From NCBI GenBank assembly GCA_900758075.1, contig CAAEQF010000173.1, positions 1-7,619 of the forward strand: a stretch of DNA of 7,619 nucleotides, given 5' to 3'. Every line of letters begins with the position of its first letter. Within the stretch, counting starts at the first letter, position 1. Under the pieces are notes generated by a model that did not search any database, was not told the origin of the DNA, and saw only the letters and a program-made list of their open reading frames with translations. Made by a program: the position numbers and the translations under genes. The DNA comes from Coriobacteriia bacterium. Lineage in GTDB: Bacteria; Actinomycetota; Coriobacteriia; Coriobacteriales; QAMH01. Below are positions 1 to 5,326 of this stretch, in pieces.

Positions 1-195
1 CGACTTGTCGCAGACGACGCAGACGGGATCGCGCCCGTCCACGCTGCCCGCAAGGGCGGCGGCGATGCGGGAGGACATTGCCCACAGCTCGTCGTAGGTG
101 ACGTCGCGAGCCCCGGGAGCACGAAACGCGACGCGCCCCGGGTGGGCGTTCGCGACCCGCTCGATGGCGTTCAGTAACAGGCTCTCGTCAGACAT
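1..195 (-). CDS. dltA: DltA-like AMP-forming ligase (D-alanine--carrier protein ligase), N-terminal fragment
   Basis: Only the first 65 codons are present; the gene runs off the window edge. The start ATG (193-195) follows a very strong Shine-Dalgarno (AGGAGGA, complement of 198-204). The visible protein begins MSDESLLLNAIERVA, then has AFRAPG near residues 23-28 and TYDELWAMS at 33-41. This is the usual opening of adenylate-forming enzymes of the DltA type (LLxAIxxxA...P...AFR..G...TYxELWxxS). Members of that family activate D-alanine with ATP and load it on the carrier protein DltC for D-alanylation of teichoic-type polymers. The catalytic core motifs (P-loop, A5-A10) lie outside the window, so another AMP-binding ligase or an NRPS-like adenylation domain remains possible. 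It lies 87 bp downstream of the LUD gene on the same strand, so co-transcription is possible. Confidence 0.7.
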   Translation of the reverse strand, partial: MSDESLLLNAIERVANAHPGRVAFRAPGARDVTYDELWAMSSRIAAALAGSVDGRDPVCVVCDKS

Positions 196-282
196 GCTCC
201 TCCTTGGAGATTAATCGTTTGCGACATGGTACGCCTTTCGAGTGGCGGACGCGCGTCAAATTGGAGACGTGCGCAACCGCCC

Positions 283-912
283 CTAGAATCCGAGCGCCTC
301 GTTGACCAGCACGACGTTGATGCGTCCCGCATGGCGCGAGAAGCGCGTGATGAGGAACTGGCAGCAGACGGTATCGGGGCTCTTGCAGTCAAAGCAGCTT
401 CCCGTCTTCTTGCACGGGGTGTCGATGTCGAAGCGCTGCACGTTCACGGGCGCGGCGACGTTGCGGGCCCGCTTCATCGCGGAGTCGAGGTCGCAGCACA
501 GCTTGTTCATGCCCACGATGAAGACGACCTTTCTCGGGCCCTGGGCAATGCACGAGACGCGGTTTGCGTTGCCGTCGATGTTGACGATGACACCGTCGTA
601 GGTCATGGCATTCGCGCTCGTGAGAAACGCATCGGCCGCGTAGGTGTCGAGAAGCGCCGCGCGCTGGTCGGCATAGGTCGCGCGGTCGATGAAGGTGTAC
701 GGGCCCTCCCTGAGCGCGTCGACCAGGCCGATTTCCAGGGCGCTCATGCAGCCGCCCATGCCGACGCTCGCCCCCTCGCCTATCAGCTCGAGCGCGATCT
801 CGCGCGCCTCGTCGCCGTCTTTTGCATAGAACCCCCGCATGTTGCGCGACTCGAGCCCCTTTATGACCTTTTGCGCCAGAAGCTCGTTGCGGTTGAACAG
901 GTTGCCGTCCAC
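283..912 (-). CDS. LUD-domain protein (LutC/YkgG-type, DUF162 family), 209 aa
   Basis: A complete single-domain LUD protein. Visible family blocks are SVGMGGCMSALEIGL (about residues 49-63), TSANAMTYDGVIVNIDGNANR (99-118), VGMNK (133-137), RNVAAPVN (150-157), and a Cys-rich tail with C167, C173, C176, C183 and C184. The family includes LutC, which works with LutA/LutB in lactate oxidation, but many anaerobes carry stand-alone copies of unknown role. No lutA or lutB is seen here, so lactate use is not demonstrated. The start is a GTG at 910-912, preceded by AGGAAAGGGG six bases upstream. An ATG-initiated version from 1008 is unlikely because the extra 32 residues are not family-like and would begin upstream of the TATAAT box at 971-976. 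The C-terminal Cys spacing suggests a metal or Fe-S site (inference). Confidence 0.9.
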   Translation of the reverse strand: MDGNLFNRNELLAQKVIKGLESRNMRGFYAKDGDEAREIALELIGEGASVGMGGCMSALEIGLVDALREGPYTFIDRATYADQRAALLDTYAADAFLTSANAMTYDGVIVNIDGNANRVSCIAQGPRKVVFIVGMNKLCCDLDSAMKRARNVAAPVNVQRFDIDTPCKKTGSCFDCKSPDTVCCQFLITRFSRHAGRINVVLVNEALGF

Positions 913-918
913 GATGCG

Positions 919-928
919 CCCCTTTCCT
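919..928 (-). promoter_or_regulatory. Shine-Dalgarno deciding the GTG start of the LUD gene
   Basis: The minus strand reads AGGAAAGGGG, then six bases (CGCATC), then GTG. No comparable site precedes the upstream ATG at 1008, so this element supports the shorter 209-aa product. Confidence 0.65.
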
Positions 929-970
929 TGCCGACGACAGGTCTGCGTTTCGAGAAAAACCTCCGCGCCG

Positions 971-999
971 ATTATACCCGCAGCACAGGCGTGCAGACG
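971..999 (-). promoter_or_regulatory. Putative promoter of the LUD gene (perfect -10 TATAAT)
   Basis: The minus strand has a perfect TATAAT (complement of 971-976). Seventeen bases upstream is CGTCTG (complement of 994-999), a poor -35. Transcription would begin near 964 and give a leader of about 50 nt to the GTG at 912. The weak -35 suggests an activator or an alternative upstream contact. It is divergent from the plus-strand promoter at 1017-1046. Confidence 0.5.
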
Positions 1000-1016
1000 A
1001 GTTGACAAACCGTTAC

Positions 1017-1046
1017 TTGATACGCCTTGAGCTGCGAGAATATGAT
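1017..1046 (+). promoter_or_regulatory. Putative sigma-70-type promoter of the 33-aa peptide gene
   Basis: TTGATA (1017-1022), an 18-bp spacer and TATGAT (1041-1046) form a good -35/-10 pair. The predicted transcription start is near 1053, leaving about a 60-nt leader before the small gene at 1113. The leader contains two copies of GCCTTGGA at 1058-1065 and 1069-1076, spaced by 11 bp. A TTGACA at 1002-1007 lies just upstream but has no -10 at the right distance. Confidence 0.5.
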
Positions 1047-1112
1047 GAACCGCCGTGGCCTTGGAACCGCCTTGGACACGTATGAAACCACAAGAGAAAC
1101 AGGAGCCCTCGC

Positions 1113-1214
1113 ATGAACGTCATCGCCATGGCGCTCATGGGCTACGCCGTCGCCGTCACCGTCTACGGCGCCATCACCAGCAGCGGCCAGACCTTGCCGA
1201 ACCGCATCGCGTAG
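1113..1214 (+). CDS. Small hydrophobic (single-membrane-segment) peptide, 33 aa
   Basis: ATG at 1113 is preceded by AGGAG with 8 intervening bases (AGGAGCCCTCGC before ATG), and the frame closes at TAG 1212-1214. The peptide begins MNVIAMALMGYAVAVTVYG, continues with AITSSG and ends QTLPNRIA. Residues 2-22 are hydrophobic enough to cross the membrane once, and the tail carries a single Arg. I do not recognise a family. A promoter-like element lies about 70 bp upstream (1017-1046), and the gene is convergent with the EAL gene, whose stop lies 50 bp away. It is not a fragment of either neighbour. It could be a small membrane regulator, a toxin-like peptide or the remnant of a longer gene. The support is the RBS, the promoter and the hydrophobic composition; no homology could be checked. 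Confidence 0.5.
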   Translation: MNVIAMALMGYAVAVTVYGAITSSGQTLPNRIA

Positions 1215-1264
1215 ACCCTCGCGTTATCCGCCATGGAAGTACCCCCAGCTCCCCTCTTCGCAGA

Positions 1265-3211
1265 TCAGTCCTGCCGCTCGGCGTCGCGCAGCCTCGCGTG
1301 CTCCGCATCGGCGTACGCGGCAAAGCGCTCCGGCGGCACCGGGCACGAGAAGTAGAACCCCTGCACGAAATCGCACCCGAGGCGCGTGAGGACCTCGAGC
1401 ATCTGCGCATCTTCGACGCCTTCCGCCGTCACGCTGTAGCCCTGCTGCTTGAGCATGCGGACGATCATGGGCAGCAGGGTGTCCCGCTTCTGCTCGTATT
1501 CGAGTATGAACAGCCGGTCGATCTTGATGTTGGCAAACGGCAGCTGGACGATGCGGTGCAGGTTCGAGTACCCCGTCCCGTAGTCGTCCAGCGAGAAGTG
1601 CGCGCCCATCCCGATGAAGCGCCCTATCTGAGTACGCAAGACGTTGATGTCGACGAACGATTCCTCGGTGATCTCGAACGTGAACAGGCTCAACGGCACG
1701 CCATAGCGTGCGGCGATTTGCGCGAAGCGCGTGGGGAGCGTCGGACTCAGGCACTGGATGGGCGAGAGGTTCACGTTCACGCTCTCGATGCCGCGCGCCG
1801 GCAGGTCGTAGTCGCGCACGACCTGACAGGTTCGCTCGAACACCTGCTCGCCGAGCTCGATGACGGTGCCAGTGCTCTCGGCGATGCCGGTAAACTCGGC
1901 CGGTGGCAGAATCGTCCCATCGGCGGTTACGATGCGCGCAAGCGCCTCTGCCCTGGTCACGCGCTTGCGCTTCGTGGAGTAGATGGGCTGCAGGTACACC
2001 TGCAGGCTCTTCGATTCCAAAGCGTTCTTGAGCTCCGCCTCGATGCTGCGCCGGCGCTCGTTTTCCTCGAGCACCGCGTCGGTCACCACGAGGTCTTCTG
2101 TTCCCGCCTCGCGCTGCATGCGCATCATCACCGAGGTCAGCGCGGCGATAATCGCCTCCCCGTTCGCAAGCTGCGGCATTTCCGGCATCTGCACGGTCTG
2201 GATGCTGAAAAAGGTATCGACATGCTCGGAAATCCACGGCAGCAAGAAACGTTTGCGAAGCCCTTCGACGACCCTGGAGCGGTCTTGTGCAGAAACAGAC
2301 GTCTTGCTCGAATAGATGAGCGCGAAGCGCCCCGACTCCAGATAGCAGGCGATCAGCTGCGGAAACTCCTCGGCAAGGTAGGCGTATATCAGCTCGATCG
2401 ACGCCTCGAGCTGCGCCGCGCCGTAGAGTTCGCGCATGTCGTCGAAGTTGTTGATAGAAAAGCCCACGATGCAGACACGACGGCCGCGCATGAGTGCGTC
2501 GGAGAGCACCTCCCCCATCCCGTGTCGGTTGTACATACCGCTCGAGCTGAAGAGATAGAACTCCGGGTTCTGCAGCGAGAGGTACATGATAAGCAGGGCG
2601 ATGGCCGTGCAGCCGTCGATGACCAGCACGTTGGGGAGCAAGATGCCCAGCACGTAGCCAACCGTGAGCACCACGCAGTACAGGTAGACGCCGATGCGCT
2701 CTCTGCGCAGCACATGCGCACGCTGCACGTGCATGACGACAAGCGCCACGCAGATGTAGAAAATGCCCTCGACGAACACGAGGATGTAGGCCGGCCCGTT
2801 TTGAAGGCCGTCTGCATCGATGGAGTAGAGCCAATGCAAAGCAGGCGTCACCGCGCAGAGGACCTCGAGGAGTATCAGCGGCACCGTGAAGGTGAGCAGC
2901 AGCTTGCCCGTGAGGCGTTTGCGTTTTACAGAAAGCGCGTAGGCATACAGGAAAAACGCATAGGGCTGCAAGATGAGCACGGCAAAGTAGAGCTGATCGA
3001 AGAGGATCGGCACAAAGCTGGGGACGGTCCCATAGAGGGCACTCGTGTAATCCGATGCGATGTCGAGCGCAGCGCAGAGCATGCTGACGATCAGATTGAA
3101 GATAAAGCAGATACCAAGCAACGTGCGCTCTCTGAAGCGCGTGCAGTAGGCCACGGCAACGATGCCCGTGAGCACCAATGATGTAATCGCATAGTTATAG
3201 TAGGCCCACAT
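1265..3211 (-). CDS. Membrane c-di-GMP phosphodiesterase: 7TM + degenerate GGDEF + EAL, 648 aa
   Basis: About seven membrane segments (roughly residues 7-23, 30-50, 66-94, 102-124, 140-162, 172-196, 200-214) precede a GGDEF-fold domain (about 222-390; opening SSGMYNRHGM, then FSINNFDDMRELYG). Its signature reads ESGRF at 292-296 instead of GG[DE]EF, so cyclase activity is not expected. The C-terminal EAL domain (about 400-640) keeps the expected motifs: EAL at 422-424, NVNLSP, EITEES, DDYGTGYSNL with Asp542-Asp543, IKIDR, AEGVE with Glu597 and Glu600, and QGFYFS. It should therefore hydrolyse c-di-GMP to pGpG at the inner face of the membrane. The degenerate GGDEF may bind GTP as an allosteric module, as in some GGDEF-EAL proteins (inference). 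The start at 3211 follows GGAAAG at a suitable distance and places the first TM segment directly at the N-terminus. The membrane module may be a ligand sensor, but its signal cannot be read from the sequence. Confidence 0.92.
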   Translation of the reverse strand: MWAYYNYAITSLVLTGIVAVAYCTRFRERTLLGICFIFNLIVSMLCAALDIASDYTSALYGTVPSFVPILFDQLYFAVLILQPYAFFLYAYALSVKRKRLTGKLLLTFTVPLILLEVLCAVTPALHWLYSIDADGLQNGPAYILVFVEGIFYICVALVVMHVQRAHVLRRERIGVYLYCVVLTVGYVLGILLPNVLVIDGCTAIALLIMYLSLQNPEFYLFSSSGMYNRHGMGEVLSDALMRGRRVCIVGFSINNFDDMRELYGAAQLEASIELIYAYLAEEFPQLIACYLESGRFALIYSSKTSVSAQDRSRVVEGLRKRFLLPWISEHVDTFFSIQTVQMPEMPQLANGEAIIAALTSVMMRMQREAGTEDLVVTDAVLEENERRRSIEAELKNALESKSLQVYLQPIYSTKRKRVTRAEALARIVTADGTILPPAEFTGIAESTGTVIELGEQVFERTCQVVRDYDLPARGIESVNVNLSPIQCLSPTLPTRFAQIAARYGVPLSLFTFEITEESFVDINVLRTQIGRFIGMGAHFSLDDYGTGYSNLHRIVQLPFANIKIDRLFILEYEQKRDTLLPMIVRMLKQQGYSVTAEGVEDAQMLEVLTRLGCDFVQGFYFSCPVPPERFAAYADAEHARLRDAERQD

Positions 3212-3242
3212 AGCGTCTTTCCGTCCGCATTGCAGCCGCACC

Positions 3243-3251
3243 ACTATAACA
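3243..3251 (-). promoter_or_regulatory. Extended -10 promoter of the EAL gene
   Basis: The minus strand reads TGTTATAGT, an extended -10 (TGn plus TATAGT). No good -35 exists at 17 bp (GGCCAC), which fits an extended -10 promoter. The predicted start is near 3236, giving a leader of about 25 nt before the ATG at 3211. Confidence 0.45.
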
Positions 3252-3282
3252 CTGCGGAATCGCCCGTGGCCTATCTCCGCAC

Positions 3283-3301
3283 GTCACAATCCCATCGTGA
3301 C
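3283..3301. repeat. Short inverted repeat upstream of the EAL promoter
   Basis: GTCAC at 3283-3287 and GTGAC at 3297-3301 form a 5-bp inverted repeat with a 9-base centre. It lies about 35-50 bp upstream of the extended -10 element, a position compatible with an activator site. The arms are short and could be chance. Confidence 0.25.
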
Positions 3302-3306
3302 CCAAC

Positions 3307-3338
3307 GGGGGGCGGGAGGAACGGAGGCGGGGCCGGGG
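3307..3338 (+). other. G-rich tract, possible G-quadruplex
   Basis: Four G-runs occur on the plus strand: six G (3307-3312), three G (3314-3316), four G (3329-3332) and four G (3335-3338). The middle loop of 12 bases contains two further GG pairs. The tract lies in the 175-bp gap between the EAL gene and the ccdA remnant. Folding is unproven, and in a GC-rich genome this may be compositional. Confidence 0.3.
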
Positions 3339-3345
3339 TGTCCCT

Positions 3346-3356
3346 TTGTGCCACAA
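3346..3356. repeat. Palindrome TTGTG-C-CACAA
   Basis: TTGTG (3346-3350), a central C, and CACAA (3352-3356) form a perfect 5-bp-arm palindrome. The adjoining sequence GTGTCCCTTTGTGCCACAA resembles short dispersed intergenic repeats with a GGGACA...TTTGTGCCAC core that I recall from other GC-rich anaerobes; that memory is not checkable here. Confidence 0.35.
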
Positions 3357-3357
3357 C

Positions 3358-3384
3358 GAGCCGGCACCCACGGCCCCTCGGCTC
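3358..3384 (-). terminator. Possible hairpin after the ccdA/tail remnant
   Basis: GAGCCG (3358-3363) pairs with CGGCTC (3379-3384) around a 15-base loop, two bases beyond the stop of the tail fragment on the minus strand. No U-tract follows (GTTGTGG), so an intrinsic terminator is only weakly supported. Confidence 0.22.
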
Positions 3385-3386
3385 AT

Positions 3387-3638
3387 CTACTCCGCGGTGA
3401 AGGAGATGCGGCAGGAGAAGTTCTCCGGGTCGTAGAAGTCGGGGGCGGGGCCGTCCACCTCGCCGTACGGATAGCCAAAGTAGTTGAGCGCCTCGTCGTT
3501 TTGCGCAGGGCTCAAGGTGATGTCACGGCCGGCGGAAAGCTGCACGCGCTGCGAGTCGAGGCCTCCCCAGTAGCACTCCGCCTTGTCCTTGGTCTCTTGC
3601 TGGTCCTTGGTCCAGCCGCCCTTGAGCACGGCGTCCAC
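3387..3638 (-). pseudogene. C-terminal remnant of an unrecognised gene, fused out of frame to ccdA
   Basis: About 83 sense codons ending in TAG (3387-3389), starting VDAVLKGGWTKDQQ and closing with YDPENFSCRISFTAE. It contains LNYFGYPYGEVDG and reads like the acidic, soluble C-terminus of a real protein. It has no start of its own: the open frame extends to a GTG at 3701, but that upstream part (MPRQGERRRER) is simply ccdA DNA read in another frame. The fragment begins at or near the sequence TGGACGCCGTGC (complement of 3626-3637), which serves both as WTPC in ccdA and, one base out, as VDAV here. I do not recognise the family. It is probably what is left of a neighbouring gene after a deletion. 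Expression as a protein is unlikely, since ccdA translation stops earlier in a different frame. Confidence 0.55.
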
Positions 3639-4038
3639 CCAAACGAGAACGCGAGCCCCAGGAGAAACGCGCTCGCGACGCCTCTCACCTTGACGCGGCA
3701 CAGCCCTTGCGCGAGTCGCGCTGAAGCAGCGGAACCTTCACGAAGCCGGCCAGCACGAGCCCGAACGCGAACACGACGATGCCGAACGCGATGGTCACAT
3801 ACGGGTTGTTGAACACCGAGCCGAGCGCGCTTGCCCCCACCCCGAGCGCGACGAACACGAAGCAGATGCCGAGCACGAAGGCCACTATGTTGGCGCAGCG
3901 CCGGGCAAGCCCCAGCTGCTCGTCATTGACACCGGTGGTGAGTATGCCCACGTGGACAGGAAACAGCGGCAGGATGCAGGGAGAGAGAAACGACAGGAGC
4001 CCCGCTCCAAATGCGGAGACGAATGCGGCGATATCCAT
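3626..4038 (-). pseudogene. ccdA: ccdA-like thiol:disulfide interchange membrane protein, frameshifted and truncated
   Basis: The first 117 codons (ATG 4036-4038 to TGA 3685-3687) encode the N-terminal half of a CcdA/DsbD transmembrane domain. The first segment has SFLSPCILPLFPV with the redox Cys, followed by LARRCANIVAFVLGICFVFVA and NNPYVTIAFGIVVFAFGLVL. After RDSRKG the frame runs to CAASR and stops. Adding one base near the GGG at 3704-3706 restores LCRVKVRGVASAFLLGL and then AFSFGWTPC, which carries the second redox Cys of the family. Homology then ends at 3626; about half of a normal-length CcdA (roughly 220-240 aa) is missing. Intact CcdA passes electrons from cytoplasmic thioredoxin across the membrane to extracytoplasmic thiol proteins and cytochrome c maturation. 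The frame-1 product has about three membrane segments and only one of the two cysteines, so it should be inactive. It starts 36 bp after the fic stop on the same strand. Confidence 0.8.
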
Positions 4039-4074
4039 ATATGCTGATAACCCTTCCGGGCCGAACCCCTCGGG

Positions 4075-5127
4075 CTAGAGCTTTGCGCCCACCCAAACAT
4101 ACGCAGTGGAGCGCCCCGCGCCCCGCTTTTCGACTGCGCGCTCTTTGACGAGCGCCCCGAGGGCGTTTTCCACAGCCGAGACACTTATATCGGGATGCGC
4201 CTCGAGAATCTGCCGCTTCGTGACGGGAGCGCCCGAACGCGCGACAAACAGGCGCACGCGGTCGGTCTTGCTCGCCCCCGCACCGCAGAGCAGCTCGACT
4301 TCGTCGAAGAGACGCTGGTGGGCCTCGTGAACCGCTTTCAAGAAGAACAGCACGTAGGGCGTGCAGTCGTTGCGGCCGCGGTCCCAACCCTCCGCGCAGG
4401 AGTTGAGCGCACGGTAGTATTCGTCGGAGTGCCTCTCGATGACCGCGTCGACGCTCGAGTAGCGCGCGATGCCAAAGCCTGCCTTGCGCAGCAGCAGATT
4501 GGAGAACAGGCGCGACACGCGCCCGTTGCCCGTGTCGAACGGCCGGATGCACAGCATGTCGACCGCGAACACCGCCGTGAGGATGACGGGGCTGCAGGTG
4601 TTCGCGTTGAAGGCGTCTGCCAGGCTGTCGCATGCGGCGCCCAAGACGAGCGGGCTTTCGAAGGCATGCACGGGGCTCACGAGCACCCTCTCGCGGTGCC
4701 CGTCGACCATGATCTGCGCGTAGTCGCTCGTGCGATAGCGGCTCCTCGCGCCGAAGACGCGATTGCAGTAGAGCTGCTCGTACAGGTCGATGACGGTTCC
4801 ACTCGAAAGCTCGAGCTCTGCCGCATGCTCGTCGATGACCTTGAGAGCGCGCGCATAGCCCACATGCTGGGCCATCTCGTCGTCGTCATACGCATTGTCC
4901 CGCACCGCCGCGCGTACCGCCTGGACATCGGGGGCGAGGCCCTCGATGCGAGCGGATGCCACGACGCCGTCGAGTAACGCTTTCTCGCGCAGCTTCTCGA
5001 GCACCTCGGGGTGAAAGCTCTCGAGCTGCGCGAGCTTTCCGCGGTCCTCGTACACGCGCACGTTGAGGTCGCCCGCGGCGCGGTGGAACAGGTCTTTGGG
5101 CAGGTTGCGATAATCGAACGTCCTCAT
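4075..5127 (-). CDS. Class II Fic-domain protein with winged-helix tail and degenerate catalytic motif, 350 aa
   Basis: Fic proteins transfer AMP or other phosphate-containing groups to target hydroxyls. An N-terminal Fic_N-type region holds the class II inhibitory motif SARIEG (Ser58, Glu62). The Fic core follows, then the NSCAEGWDRGRNDCTPYVLFF-type block (GWxxGxND), and a winged-helix domain at about 285-350 (VTKRQILEAHPDISVSAVENA). The signature normally reads HPFx[DE]GNGRxxR; here it is RPFDTGNGRVSR at 195-206, so Arg195 replaces the catalytic His and Thr199 the Mg-binding acid, while Asn201, Gly202 and Arg203 stay. Canonical AMPylation is therefore not expected; the protein may be a nucleotide-binding or DNA-binding pseudoenzyme (inference). 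The start at 5127 is chosen because GAGGGGGGAC lies just upstream and the protein then begins MRTFDYRNLPKDLF. An ATG 45 bp upstream at 5172 lacks this support. The gene is divergent from the ferredoxin-AOR operon. Confidence 0.9.
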   Translation of the reverse strand: MRTFDYRNLPKDLFHRAAGDLNVRVYEDRGKLAQLESFHPEVLEKLREKALLDGVVASARIEGLAPDVQAVRAAVRDNAYDDDEMAQHVGYARALKVIDEHAAELELSSGTVIDLYEQLYCNRVFGARSRYRTSDYAQIMVDGHRERVLVSPVHAFESPLVLGAACDSLADAFNANTCSPVILTAVFAVDMLCIRPFDTGNGRVSRLFSNLLLRKAGFGIARYSSVDAVIERHSDEYYRALNSCAEGWDRGRNDCTPYVLFFLKAVHEAHQRLFDEVELLCGAGASKTDRVRLFVARSGAPVTKRQILEAHPDISVSAVENALGALVKERAVEKRGAGRSTAYVWVGAKL

Positions 5128-5171
5128 GTCGTCCCCCCTCTGGGCACGCCTGCGGCACACGGCCATGCGCA

Positions 5172-5235
5172 CTGGGCAAAAAACCGGCGGAGTATCTGCC
5201 CATTTTGGTATTCGCTCTTAGGCAGAATAGCCCAG
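5172..5235. repeat. Nested inverted repeats in the fic / ferredoxin intergenic region
   Basis: The outer arms are CTGGGC (5172-5177) and GCCCAG (5230-5235). The inner arms are TCTGCC (5195-5200) and GGCAGA (5221-5226), with a 20-base AT-richer centre. They lie about 45-110 bp upstream of the fic start and 90-155 bp upstream of the ferredoxin start. They could be a shared operator or a leader structure. I could not match them to a known riboswitch by eye. Confidence 0.4.
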
Positions 5236-5255
5236 ATTCGCCGCCACTGAACCGA

Positions 5256-5268
5256 CGTGCTCCGCACG
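5256..5268. repeat. Compact inverted repeat CGTGC-TCC-GCACG
   Basis: Two perfect 5-bp arms flank a 3-base loop, about 58-70 bp upstream of the ferredoxin start. It would form a tight hairpin in RNA, or could be a small operator. It is short enough to be chance at this GC content. Confidence 0.3.
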
Positions 5269-5280
5269 CGCGCATCTCAG

Positions 5281-5303
5281 CTGCTTGAATGGTCATAGAG
5301 CAG
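5281..5303. repeat. Inverted repeat CTGCT-13-AGCAG upstream of the ferredoxin gene
   Basis: CTGCT (5281-5285) and AGCAG (5299-5303) flank 13 bases containing TGAATGGTCATAG. The element ends 23 bp before the ferredoxin ATG. It could be a protein-binding site near the promoter. No confident -35/-10 pair was found in this gap for the operon. Confidence 0.25.
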
Positions 5304-5326
5304 TGCCCCGATGGGAAGGAGACACA

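Noticed and set aside
248..257. Palindrome GACGCGCGTC between LUD and dltA
   Set aside because: A perfect 10-bp palindrome of mostly G and C is likely by chance at this GC content, and no promoter of proper spacing accompanies it.
226..1005. A 259-codon plus-strand frame opposite the LUD gene
   Set aside because: The minus-strand LUD protein has clear family motifs and an RBS; the plus-strand product has none.
1042..1116. A 24-codon upstream frame ending at the start of the 33-aa peptide gene (ATGA overlap)
   Set aside because: Its ATG codons overlap the -10 box TATGAT, so they would not be in the transcript, and no RBS precedes them.
1055..3181. A 708-codon open frame on the plus strand across the EAL gene
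   Set aside because: It is antisense to a clearly recognisable EAL protein, its product is a low-complexity Arg/His/Glu-rich sequence with no domain, and it arises from the GC-rich codon bias of the real gene.
3685..4038. Programmed ribosomal frameshifting to express full-length CcdA
   Set aside because: The site is a plain GGG without a convincing slippery heptamer, and even after restoring the frame the second half of the protein is missing.
4030..4077. A terminator between fic and ccdA
   Set aside because: Only a 4-bp stem (CCGA/TCGG) is visible on the minus strand and there is no U-tract.
5285..5326. An N-terminal extension of the ferredoxin from ATG 5285
   Set aside because: The added residues are not family-like, and the extension would read through the strong AAGGAG that serves the ATG at 5327.
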